This document shows, one piece after another, positions 1 to 8,075 of a stretch of 64,000 nt of DNA. Source of the stretch: Carboxylicivirga sp964602515 (GTDB taxonomy: Bacteria; Bacteroidota; Bacteroidia; Bacteroidales; Marinilabiliaceae); NCBI GenBank assembly GCA_964602515.1, contig CAZRRJ010000011.1:1-64000 (forward strand), given 5' to 3'. Every line of letters begins with the position of its first letter. The stretch's first letter is position 1. The notes beneath the pieces were generated by a model. It was not told the origin of the DNA. It was given only the letters and a program-made list of their open reading frames with translations, and did not search any database. The translations under genes and the position numbers were made by a program.

Positions 1-129
1 GCTTATGGTGCGGTTAATGGCTCAGCACCATCGGCACCGGTAAGTTATACATTTACATATACTTCTGAAGCTGAAGGATGTGCTTTAAGAGAAGTGAAAT
101 TGACCATTATTATTACAAATACTTTATAA
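1..129 (+). CDS. C-terminal end of a repeat-containing surface protein
   Basis: The first frame is open from the window edge to a TAA at 127-129, giving 42 residues that end in a beta-rich segment (SYTFTYTSEAEGC followed by VKLTIIIT). The same ending, a 'Y.F.Y....GC....V.LTI.I' strand pattern, closes each repeat of the two secreted proteins at 1381 and 3432. I therefore read this as the last repeat of a fourth protein of that family. It carries no T9SS sorting domain at its C-terminus. Start and size lie outside the window. Confidence 0.7.
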   Translation, partial: AYGAVNGSAPSAPVSYTFTYTSEAEGCALREVKLTIIITNTL

Positions 130-158
130 TAATAATAGTTTATACTACGCAAATTACT

Positions 159-189
159 TACTCCACTACGCATTTTGCGTAGTGGAGTA
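159..189. promoter_or_regulatory. 31-bp palindrome, candidate operator (site A)
   Basis: A perfect inverted repeat with core CTACGCATTTTGCGTAG at 166-182, extended on both sides by matching bases (TACTCCA / TGGAGTA). An extra half-site CTACGCA lies at 145-151. The centre (174) is 75 bases before a TAnnTTTG box at 249. The same palindrome with the same spacing occurs at 13565-13581. The run after the palindrome has no T-tract, so a plain terminator for the upstream gene is less likely, although a hairpin could still form. Confidence 0.6.
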
Positions 190-248
190 TACGGATATTT
201 CGTAGTGAAAATACGGTTATTACTAACGAATTAAGTATTGTCGGTAAT

Positions 249-256
249 TATCTTTG
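249..256 (+). promoter_or_regulatory. Bacteroidota -7 box (TATCTTTG)
   Basis: TATCTTTG fits the Bacteroidota -7 consensus TAnnTTTG. No good -33 TTG is seen at the usual distance, which would fit a promoter needing an activator at the upstream palindrome. Transcription would start near 263, a short way before the DUF1573 gene. The 50 bases before the box align well with those before the box at 13648. Confidence 0.5.
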
Positions 257-310
257 TGCAGAAATATTTGAGGAGTGAAAAGACTGAGTTTATACGTAGA
301 ATTAAGAATT

Positions 311-1360
311 ATGAGACAAATATTAATAGTTATCCTCTTGTTTATCAGTACAGTATTAAGTGCGCAACAAGAGAGTAAAATAAAGTTTAATAAAACAAGC
401 CATTATTTTGGAACTTTTCCAAAGTCAAAAGGCAAAGTAAGTCATACGTTTGAGTTTACCAATATGGCAGACCAGCCTGTTGTTATTACAAATGTGAAAT
501 CATCATGCGGATGTACTGCAACAGATTATACACGTCAACCGGTATTGCCCGGAGCGAAAGGATATGTGAAGTTGCGTTTTGATCCGGCAAGGTTCTCAGG
601 GTATTTTAGTAAAAAAGTAAGTGTTTATAATAGTTTGGGTACACAACCAGACTATTTAACTGTATCTGGCCGTATAAGAATTAACCATAAAGTAAGCGAT
701 TCTTTTCAGTATTTTATTGGAGATATAAAAGCAGATAATAAATTAATTGCATTTGGTGATATAGAAAAACAAGACCATATAATTAGTCGTGAAATAAAAA
801 TGATAAACATAATGCGCGACTCAATCAAGGTGCGTCTGGTTAGCCATCCAGAGTGGCTTAATGCATGTGAAATAACTAAAGAGGATTTAACACAGGGGGA
901 TAATACAAGGTTAGTAGCAAAAGTAAAAGCTAGTGAACTACCACAATGGGGTAGCTTAAATGGAAATGTAAAGCTTGAAGTAAAAAGAGGAGGAAAGGTT
1001 GAAGTAAAAGAAATACCACTTAGCATTAACCTTATAGACTCTTTTTCTACATTAAATGCGGAGCAAAAGGCAATGCAGCCAAAAATTGCTACAGAAACAG
1101 ATACCTTAAACCTCAATTTTAAAAATGATAAAAAGACCGTAAAAAAAATATTTTTACATAATAGAGGCCAAAGTGATTTGATCATTCGTAATGTGCAAAG
1201 CACTAATGAGGATGTTATTATTAAAAAGTTTGATGCGATCATAAGGTCTGGTGAAAAAGGCAAAATGTTTTTGTTTTGCAGTAGCGATAATGCACCTTTT
1301 GAGGTCGTTGTGTGGAGCAATGATCCTGATTCTTATAAATTAATTATACCAGTATTATAA
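311..1360 (+). CDS. secreted DUF1573-domain protein
   Basis: The protein has a signal peptide (MRQILIVILLFISTVLSAQ), then a DUF1573 domain of about 100 residues with the family's SSCGCT cysteine motif, and then a second Ig-like beta region and a third short one at the C-terminus. The frame is open from a GTG at 275, but the ATG at 311 puts the hydrophobic signal at the very start, so I chose it. DUF1573 proteins are exported, and their Ig-like folds often sit beside T9SS and surface-protein genes. The exact function is unknown. The next gene starts 20 bases downstream, which suggests co-transcription. A paralogue without the cysteine motif lies at 14042. Confidence 0.85.
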   Translation: MRQILIVILLFISTVLSAQQESKIKFNKTSHYFGTFPKSKGKVSHTFEFTNMADQPVVITNVKSSCGCTATDYTRQPVLPGAKGYVKLRFDPARFSGYFSKKVSVYNSLGTQPDYLTVSGRIRINHKVSDSFQYFIGDIKADNKLIAFGDIEKQDHIISREIKMINIMRDSIKVRLVSHPEWLNACEITKEDLTQGDNTRLVAKVKASELPQWGSLNGNVKLEVKRGGKVEVKEIPLSINLIDSFSTLNAEQKAMQPKIATETDTLNLNFKNDKKTVKKIFLHNRGQSDLIIRNVQSTNEDVIIKKFDAIIRSGEKGKMFLFCSSDNAPFEVVVWSNDPDSYKLIIPVL

Positions 1361-1380
1361 ATTTTCTAAACAAACAGACA

Positions 1381-3225
1381 ATGAAAAAAGTACTTTTTTT
1401 ATTTATAGCAACTTTACTGCTCGGTGGTGTAAGTGTAAAGGCACAAAACATCGCGGGGAAGGAATTTACTGAAGTAGTGTGTTATACCAATTCTAATACA
1501 ACGCTTGATCTTGGTAAAATACCAGCTCTGGCTTCTGATTTAAACCTTGGAGCAGGAGAATGGCATGCTGTTAAAAATACTATGACAACTGGTGGAGGTG
1601 CCAATGGGTTAGATGACTATACAGGAGTTACTGATGCAAATTTTATTGCAAAAGTAAGTAATGTATTTAATTTGGTTGGTAAGCCTGTAGGTGTCTATGC
1701 TTTTGTTTTTACAGCAACAAACAGTTCTTGTTTGGGCTATGGAGAAAAGGTATTGGTTAAAGTAGTGATAAAAGAAGTAGCGATTGATAAATCGCATACG
1801 TTAAACCTTTGTCCTGGTGCTACTTTTACTTTTACACCTCAAAAAGTTATTTCATCTATGCTTACTGATGTGGTTTTTGATGCAACAGGAGTCGTTTTAT
1901 CTCCTCCAGCAGCTCTGTCTGGAACAGCTCCAAATCAAACTATCTTAATTCCTGATGGTTATGAGGGCGTTTTTGAATTGAACTATAAAAGTAATGATGC
2001 AGCTAATTGTAATAACAGTGCTGTCCTTACTGTAACAGTAAAACAAGGTGTTGATGGATTTGGGCTACTTAATAATACAGCTTTGTACTGTAGTGCCTCA
2101 ATTCCAGATGTTATTAACTTGACTACATTGGCTGGTGCAAGTGCTAATGACGGTAAATGGAGTTTACAAACAACACCAGCGCAAACAGGAGTTGCTGTTA
2201 CTGCTGATGGTGATGTTACTTTTACTACAGATCCGGTAGAAGCAAAAGATTATATTTTTGAATATACCTATAAGAATTGCGAAGCAACATCGACTGATGT
2301 AAAAGAAACTTTTACATTGACGGTAAGTGATGACTTGTCATCTTCTTTTACAGATACTAACAAGAGTATTTGTAAATCGGATAATCCAAACCGTATCTAT
2401 GATTTAATGGTTGACGGTTTTGGACTAAATGTACCATCTAACTCGGGAACTTGGACAGTTAAGCAAGAACCTGCTGGAAATGTTGGACTTGACATTACTA
2501 ATGGGCAATTAGCTATTAAAGATATCCGGATTGGAGAATATATATTTAACTTTAGCTTTAGTAATGCAGCAACGGAGCTTTGTAATTTGGCAGGTATGTC
2601 AAAAGATTTGACCTTAACAGTTGGTGACTTATCTGGTTCAGCAGTAGCTGATGGTCGTACTAAGCTTTGTGTAGATCAGGTTAGCTCAGCATCAGGAAAC
2701 TTTACACTTACTGATTTTGTTGTTGGTTTAGATGGTGTAAATGATGTTGACTGGGTTGGACCGACAGGAACAACGATCACAAATGGTGCTGTACCATATT
2801 CTGAACTTAAAGCTTTAGGAGTAGGTGTTCATTTGTTTAACTTCTCGTATACCTCAGCAGGTTGTTCTTCAGGTACAGCTACAGGTAATTTATATATAGA
2901 AATTACAAGTGATCTGAATATGAGTGATGTAACAATTAATTATTGTCGTCCTGATATGCCTACATCTATTGTCCTGAATGAAATAATATCTACTAGTATT
3001 CCTGGTACATGGGCATTTGTTGGATCAGTTACTACAGCGACATTGAGTGACTTAGGAACTGCACTTCCAGCAACTGGAAATAATTCAATATTTACAGAAA
3101 ATCCTACAGTAACTGGAGAAAAGACATATCAAGTTAAGTTTACACCATCAGTTACTGGTGATACTAATTGTAATGCTAAGGAAGTAACAGTGACCATTAA
3201 TATTAGAGATAATAGTTTTAATTAA
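1381..3225 (+). CDS. secreted protein with tandem Ig/PKD-like repeats
   Basis: This 614-residue protein starts with a clear signal peptide (MKKVLFLFIATLLLGGVSVKAQ). The rest is a string of about six beta-rich repeats near 90-100 residues each. A typical repeat has a cysteine, then a 'DL...LG' or 'NL' segment, a 'GTW' or 'GKW' tryptophan, and a closing 'Y.F.Y....C' strand pair. There is no T9SS C-terminal domain, lipobox or LPXTG-like anchor. The same repeat occurs in the genes at 3432 and 5358 and in the fragment at 1. I infer that it is a surface or fibre subunit, possibly attached to a neighbour. A strong terminator follows at 3239. Confidence 0.75.
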   Translation: MKKVLFLFIATLLLGGVSVKAQNIAGKEFTEVVCYTNSNTTLDLGKIPALASDLNLGAGEWHAVKNTMTTGGGANGLDDYTGVTDANFIAKVSNVFNLVGKPVGVYAFVFTATNSSCLGYGEKVLVKVVIKEVAIDKSHTLNLCPGATFTFTPQKVISSMLTDVVFDATGVVLSPPAALSGTAPNQTILIPDGYEGVFELNYKSNDAANCNNSAVLTVTVKQGVDGFGLLNNTALYCSASIPDVINLTTLAGASANDGKWSLQTTPAQTGVAVTADGDVTFTTDPVEAKDYIFEYTYKNCEATSTDVKETFTLTVSDDLSSSFTDTNKSICKSDNPNRIYDLMVDGFGLNVPSNSGTWTVKQEPAGNVGLDITNGQLAIKDIRIGEYIFNFSFSNAATELCNLAGMSKDLTLTVGDLSGSAVADGRTKLCVDQVSSASGNFTLTDFVVGLDGVNDVDWVGPTGTTITNGAVPYSELKALGVGVHLFNFSYTSAGCSSGTATGNLYIEITSDLNMSDVTINYCRPDMPTSIVLNEIISTSIPGTWAFVGSVTTATLSDLGTALPATGNNSIFTENPTVTGEKTYQVKFTPSVTGDTNCNAKEVTVTINIRDNSFN

Positions 3226-3238
3226 GTCTTAACCAATT

Positions 3239-3277
3239 TGTACAGAACCGTTTTGCTAGTTCGGTTCTGTACATTTT
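3239..3277 (+). terminator. rho-independent terminator
   Basis: A perfect 12-bp stem (TGTACAGAACCG / CGGTTCTGTACA) with an 11-base loop is followed by TTTT. It sits 13 bases after the stop of the repeat protein at 1381 and separates it from the next gene. Confidence 0.85.
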
Positions 3278-3431
3278 ACTCCTTTTAAAGAGAATATAAA
3301 AGGCTTATTATATAGAGAAAATACGATACTGTAGATTATAAAATGAATGTGGTAAAAGTTTTAATATATAACAATAACATAGAATCATATTAGTTTTATC
3401 ATCTATTATTGTAAACAAATAACTTTAAAGT

Positions 3432-5186
3432 ATGAATTCAAAAATATTAATATTAAGCTTAAGCTTATTGTTTCTTACTGTGCTAGGAGTCAAAGCTCAG
3501 ACGTATTGGACAGAGGGCACGAAAAATATTTGTAGTAATAATGCTTTTCCTGTTGATTTAGGAAGAGATCTTATTGAGACAGAGGTAAGTGCAGGAGGAG
3601 GAACTTGGGATGAAGTAGACCCTACTGATCATTCAATCATTATAGATGCTGATGTATCTAAGTTATTCGTTGCCATGTCGCGTATGCCAGGTGAATATCA
3701 TTTTGTATTTACAGCTAAAAATAACCCGTGTAAACCAGATGGGGAAAAGGCATTGGTCAAAGTAGTTATTATTGAGAACCCAGTATCATCAAACGAAGAA
3801 ATATTATTGTGTGTCGGCGATGCACCAACAGTTGAGCTAAAAGATTATTTATCACCACAGCTGTCTGCCTTAACAATGGATTTTATCGATGAAGGAGGTA
3901 ACACAGTTGCTGGAGGACAATTTGATATTCCAGCTGATTTTGAGGGGGATATCAATTTTTCATATACGATTAAAGAATCTAATTATCATTGTGAAACAGA
4001 TGCTAATCTGACTCTTGTTATTAAACGTAGTGCCGATGTATCTACTTTACCAACAGATGAAACTCTGACTGTGTGTAATGATGCTATGCCAGAAAAAGTT
4101 GATCTGAATGATATTTTAGGTTATAACCTTGCAGGAACTTGGGCAAGTGATGGAGCAACTTCTGGAGCTACTGCTCCTGCACCAGTTGGTAGTGTTGTTA
4201 CCCTTAAGGGGCTTGTAGTTAATTCATTGCCTGCAACGTTAGTTTATAAGTTAACTGCTACAGGTAGCTGTTATTCTTCATATACACCTACTGTAACAAT
4301 TAAAATTACCGATGCGTTAAGTGTAGATTTTAACAATGCAACAAAGGATATATGTAAAACATCGAGCCCTAAAGGCTATGTTGATCTAATGGAAATATTA
4401 GGTGTACAGGTACCTCAGAGTAGTGGTATATGGAAAGTGGTGAATGAAACTTCTCCTGTAGATGTACAGGATGGTGTATTTGAGTTGGCCGATGCGCGTG
4501 TAGGTAAATATGAATATATGTATAAAGTTAGCGATGCTGTCGACTTATGCGGTTTATCAGATCAATCGGCAACTGTTACTTTAAATATTTTTGATTCAGG
4601 AGAAGCTAATGATGGAGATGTGCAAATATGTCCTGCTTCAAGCGGTGACTTAAATTTAGGAAAATATATTGTTGGGCTGCCTACTACTGGTGTAAACTGG
4701 TTTAAAGGTACAGGTACTAGTGGAACAGCTGTAACAGGAGGAACTGTTGATATGAGTGGTTTAGATCTTGGGACGCATAAATATACATATAGCTATGATG
4801 CAGGTCCATGTGGTAGTACAGAAGGCTTTTTACTTGTAACAGTTTCTGACATTGTAACTAATTTTACAGACAAAAAGATCAAAATTTGTTTAACTGATAG
4901 TGGATCTGATGCTATTGATTTGGATACAAGATTAGGCGTTGCAGGAGTACCAGGAACATGGACTTTTGATGATAGTAATAGTGATAATATTACAGATCAG
5001 ACTGCAGCAGCTATATCGGCTCAGTTAAATGGTAGCATTTTTGATGGTAAAGCAACTGCAAGTGCCGAAACAGCTACACCTAACGAAGGTACTTATGTAT
5101 TTAAGTATACAGTTGATTCTGGATATTCAGGATGTGTTAGTGCGAGCGAAATCTTTATTACAATTGTAATGACAGAAGAACTATAA
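3432..5186 (+). CDS. secreted protein with tandem Ig/PKD-like repeats
   Basis: A 584-residue paralogue of the previous gene. The signal peptide (MNSKILILSLSLLFLTVLGVKAQ) is followed by six repeats. Their starts can be seen as NICSNNAFPVDLG, a diverged second unit starting LLCVGDAP, TVCNDAMPEKVDL, DICKTSSPKGYVDL, QICPASSGDLNLG and KICLTDSGSDAIDL, most followed by a 'G.W' about 20 residues later. The paired cysteines per repeat could form disulphides outside the cell. There is no sorting domain. A hairpin after the stop and about 200 bases of its own upstream DNA suggest a separate transcription unit. Confidence 0.75.
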   Translation: MNSKILILSLSLLFLTVLGVKAQTYWTEGTKNICSNNAFPVDLGRDLIETEVSAGGGTWDEVDPTDHSIIIDADVSKLFVAMSRMPGEYHFVFTAKNNPCKPDGEKALVKVVIIENPVSSNEEILLCVGDAPTVELKDYLSPQLSALTMDFIDEGGNTVAGGQFDIPADFEGDINFSYTIKESNYHCETDANLTLVIKRSADVSTLPTDETLTVCNDAMPEKVDLNDILGYNLAGTWASDGATSGATAPAPVGSVVTLKGLVVNSLPATLVYKLTATGSCYSSYTPTVTIKITDALSVDFNNATKDICKTSSPKGYVDLMEILGVQVPQSSGIWKVVNETSPVDVQDGVFELADARVGKYEYMYKVSDAVDLCGLSDQSATVTLNIFDSGEANDGDVQICPASSGDLNLGKYIVGLPTTGVNWFKGTGTSGTAVTGGTVDMSGLDLGTHKYTYSYDAGPCGSTEGFLLVTVSDIVTNFTDKKIKICLTDSGSDAIDLDTRLGVAGVPGTWTFDDSNSDNITDQTAAAISAQLNGSIFDGKATASAETATPNEGTYVFKYTVDSGYSGCVSASEIFITIVMTEEL

Positions 5187-5202
5187 GAATAGAAATTTGG
5201 AT

Positions 5203-5235
5203 ATAGTAACCTAAACTTATTGTTTAGGTTACTAT
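5203..5235 (+). terminator. terminator-like hairpin
   Basis: A perfect 14-bp stem (ATAGTAACCTAAAC / GTTTAGGTTACTAT) with a 5-base loop begins 17 bases after the stop of the 3432 gene. The T-tract is poor, so this may be a terminator or an RNA 3'-end stabiliser. Confidence 0.65.
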
Positions 5236-5357
5236 TCCGATTTATATACGATTGAGAAATATTTACAATAAGCTAGTTGATGTTGTATCAAAAACTAGTT
5301 AGGTAAATTACAAAGTAATTGTATTCGCAAATACCAAAATCAGGATGTAATTGGCTT

Positions 5358-6512
5358 ATGAAAAGAATTAATACAAATAAGTTAAGCATAACAGATAGAT
5401 CTAATTCTTCAATTGTTATCGTATTACTGGTATCATGGGTCATGCTTGTGATGATTCCGGTCGGTTCTTTTGGGCAAAGTTATGTTAGGAAGAGCTTGGA
5501 TATGAATGATCTATGTAAATCTCATCTTTTACCTGTTAATCTTAACAGGATATTGGGGATTGAATTAACGGCAGGCGTTGGGCAATGGTATGATGAAGAA
5601 GGTAATGCGATTAGCAACATCTATAGTTTTCCTGAGAATGCTAAAGATTATTATGAATTTACTTATAAAGTAAAGAATTATAAAAGCACATGTATTAATG
5701 AAATTGATCAAACTTATACTATAACAATTAATATATCAGACCTTACTAAGCCAACAGGTGATTTTGAACAATTATTTTGTTACCAACCTAATCAAAAACC
5801 AACCATTGCAGACTTACAAGTTGAAGGAAGCAACATTAAGTGGTATGAGACTCGGACTTCTGATCAACCGCTACCTCATAATTATGAGTTGAGTAACAAC
5901 AAAACGTATTATGCCACACAAACGAAGATAGGTTGCGGAGAAAGTATGGAACGGTTAGAGGTTGTTGTTGGTATGGATGTAATTCCATCTTTAAGTGTGA
6001 AGGATACTGTAGAACGATTTAATCATTTTGACCTGAAGGATCTAAAAATTGAAGATCTGAACTTTGCAGAAGGTTATGTTAGCTACTATTCCGGTTTTCC
6101 AGATACGATTAATGATATAAACTTTTTACTAACTGAAACTATCATTAAGGAGAGTATGTCCTTGTATGTATTAAAATCAACAGAAATTGGTTGTTATGAT
6201 GTTGATTCGGTAATGGTTCTAATTACAGCAGGTTTAGAAATTCCACGTGGTTTTTCACCTAATAATGATGGTATTAATGATCGTTTTGTAATAAAAGGAC
6301 TCGAACATTACCCTGAAAATACTTTAATTATAGCTAACAGGCAAGGTAGTATTGTTTATAAAAAAGAAGGTTATCAGAATGACTGGGATGGAGTTCCGAA
6401 TGTTGGCATGGTATTTGGTAATGGTAAAGTACCTGAAGGAACATACTTCGTAGTTCTTGATATTCCTAAAGAAGGTATTGTAATTAAAGATTACGTATAC
6501 ATTAAATATTAG
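5358..6512 (+). CDS. repeat surface protein with T9SS type B sorting domain
   Basis: The protein starts with a long n-region and a hydrophobic core ending in SFGQ (signal peptide). One copy of the local cysteine repeat follows (DLCKSHLLPVNLNRILGIEL, then GQWYDEEG), then an Ig-like middle. The last 85 residues are a gliding-motility-associated C-terminal domain, starting at IPRGFSPNNDGINDRFVIKG, with NRQGSIVYK and a final GTYFVVLDI....IKDYVYIKY. That domain is the type B signal for T9SS. A TTG at 5319 would add 13 residues before the signal peptide, so I prefer the ATG at 5358. SprF-like proteins are known to be needed for export of type B cargo, and one is encoded next door. Confidence 0.85.
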   Translation: MKRINTNKLSITDRSNSSIVIVLLVSWVMLVMIPVGSFGQSYVRKSLDMNDLCKSHLLPVNLNRILGIELTAGVGQWYDEEGNAISNIYSFPENAKDYYEFTYKVKNYKSTCINEIDQTYTITINISDLTKPTGDFEQLFCYQPNQKPTIADLQVEGSNIKWYETRTSDQPLPHNYELSNNKTYYATQTKIGCGESMERLEVVVGMDVIPSLSVKDTVERFNHFDLKDLKIEDLNFAEGYVSYYSGFPDTINDINFLLTETIIKESMSLYVLKSTEIGCYDVDSVMVLITAGLEIPRGFSPNNDGINDRFVIKGLEHYPENTLIIANRQGSIVYKKEGYQNDWDGVPNVGMVFGNGKVPEGTYFVVLDIPKEGIVIKDYVYIKY

Positions 6513-6602
6513 ATTGTTTAGTAGGTATATTTTCGCTCAGCATTAGAGCTATATCAGGAGTTGTTAGCAATAAATAAAAAATGTAACTAAAAAGTAAACA
6601 TT

Positions 6603-7532
6603 GTGAAGCAGATATGGTGTGTGGTGATGTGTGTTGTAGTACTGTTATTGATAAATAGTGTAAAGGTAAAAGGTCAGAATGAACCACTATATACACAATA
6701 TATTAATAATCAATTAACCTTTAATCCTGCTTATGCCGGGAGTAATGAATTATTGTGTGCGCAATTAACATCACGTAATCAATGGGTTGGCTTTAATGGT
6801 CGGCCTGTTACAAATGCTTTTACAATTCATAGCCCAATCATCTCAAAACAAATGGGTGGTGGACTTTCGATTGTGAATGACCAATTAGGTCCAATATATC
6901 AAAATAGCATCTATGTAGATTATGCATATAAGCTAAAAGTTAATGAAAAAGGATATTTATCGTTGGGCTTAAAGGCAGGTGTTGATATTTCGCAGTTTAA
7001 TAAAAGTGACATGGGTGATTTTATTAATGATGATCCGAGTTTTAATGAAGCTGCTGAAAATAGTTTCTCTTTAAATTTTGGTTTAGGTGCTTATTATGTA
7101 TCTCCCAGTTTTTATGTTGGAGTGGGTGTACCCCGTTTAGTAAAGAATAGTTTTAATAGCCCCGAACAGGTTCAATTTGAAGCTACCGCATTGCATTATT
7201 ATTTATCAGCAGGAGCTATTTTGGATATAAATAAAGAGTTAAAATACCGCCCGTCTTTTCAGTCACGCGTTGTTATGAATGCTCCGGTATTAATGGAACT
7301 TATGAATTGGGGTATATATAAGAATACATACTGGTTAGGAGTAGGGTATCGTTTGAATGATTCTGTAAACCTGGGTTTACAGGTTCAAGCTTCTCAGCAG
7401 ATTAGAGTTGGCTATACATATGATTATGCACTAAGTGATTTTGGCAAATACAGCCAGGGAACGCATGAGGTATCTATTAGTTTCGATTTTAGTTTTAGAA
7501 AGAAACATGTTTATAGTCCAAGGTATTTTTAA
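6603..7532 (+). CDS. PorP/SprF family type IX secretion outer-membrane protein
   Basis: The GTG start gives a good signal peptide (MKQIWCVVMCVVVLLLINSVKVKGQ). The mature protein begins with the family hallmark 'PLYTQYINNQLTFNPAYAGS', continues with 'RNQWVGFNGRP' and 'GGGLSIVNDQLGP', and ends as a beta-barrel of alternating strands. Length (309) is normal for the family. PorP/SprF barrels dock type B cargo during or after T9SS export. The adjacent sorting-domain gene is the obvious partner. Confidence 0.92.
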   Translation: MKQIWCVVMCVVVLLLINSVKVKGQNEPLYTQYINNQLTFNPAYAGSNELLCAQLTSRNQWVGFNGRPVTNAFTIHSPIISKQMGGGLSIVNDQLGPIYQNSIYVDYAYKLKVNEKGYLSLGLKAGVDISQFNKSDMGDFINDDPSFNEAAENSFSLNFGLGAYYVSPSFYVGVGVPRLVKNSFNSPEQVQFEATALHYYLSAGAILDINKELKYRPSFQSRVVMNAPVLMELMNWGIYKNTYWLGVGYRLNDSVNLGLQVQASQQIRVGYTYDYALSDFGKYSQGTHEVSISFDFSFRKKHVYSPRYF

Positions 7533-7562
7533 TCTGATTGATGATAATATAAAGAATGTGCT

Positions 7563-8033
7563 ATGAAAACAATTAATTCTACTGTAGCTGGAGCATTTAA
7601 ACAAGATTCAACATGGTTAGATTGGTGGATTAATGAAGATGTATCTATTCCATTTTTTAGTAATAAAAAACATGTTTTGATATATATTAATAAAAACTGG
7701 AGAGTAGAGCATAAACTAGTTGAAAAAGTGGATAACGCATTAAGTCAATTGTTAGAGCTAACTGATCTTGATCGTAAAACTGTTTCAAAAAATGTTTATG
7801 AGTATTGCTATCAGTATTGTGCAAGAAAAAACAATAATTATTGTGGTTGGCTCCCAGATAAGGAGGATATATGGGATTACATTGAACCTACCACAATTTG
7901 TTTGGTACAAAAGAAGAATGATATTGATATTGTTGTAAACTGTGAATGTCCGTTTTTGAAAAATAATGGCATACAATTGCGTTATAGCGATGGAACAACA
8001 TTACCTAAGATATCATGGCAAGAGGATTTTTAA
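7563..8033 (+). CDS. hypothetical cytosolic protein
   Basis: This 156-residue protein has no signal peptide or membrane segment. It lies 30 bases after the porP-like gene and 42 before the porE-like gene, so it is probably in the same operon. Its second half is 'GWLPDKEDIWDYIEPTTIC' followed by 'CECPFLKNNGIQLRYSDG'. That layout reminds me of the C-terminal part of small DUF6985-type proteins, but I cannot confirm the family. A soluble protein between two envelope genes is unexpected. Confidence 0.7.
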   Translation: MKTINSTVAGAFKQDSTWLDWWINEDVSIPFFSNKKHVLIYINKNWRVEHKLVEKVDNALSQLLELTDLDRKTVSKNVYEYCYQYCARKNNNYCGWLPDKEDIWDYIEPTTICLVQKKNDIDIVVNCECPFLKNNGIQLRYSDGTTLPKISWQEDF

Positions 8034-8075
8034 GAAAAAGAGAGTAAGTTTTTTTATCTGGAAAAAAGATCATTT

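Noticed and set aside
159..189. Palindrome as a simple terminator of the upstream surface gene
   Set aside because: No T-run follows, and two further copies occur without a gene end just before them but with a shared downstream promoter region.
706..1320. 204-codon frame on the - strand
   Set aside because: It is fully antisense to the DUF1573 gene, which has a signal peptide and recognisable domain. The antisense translation is low-complexity Ser/Leu/Phe.
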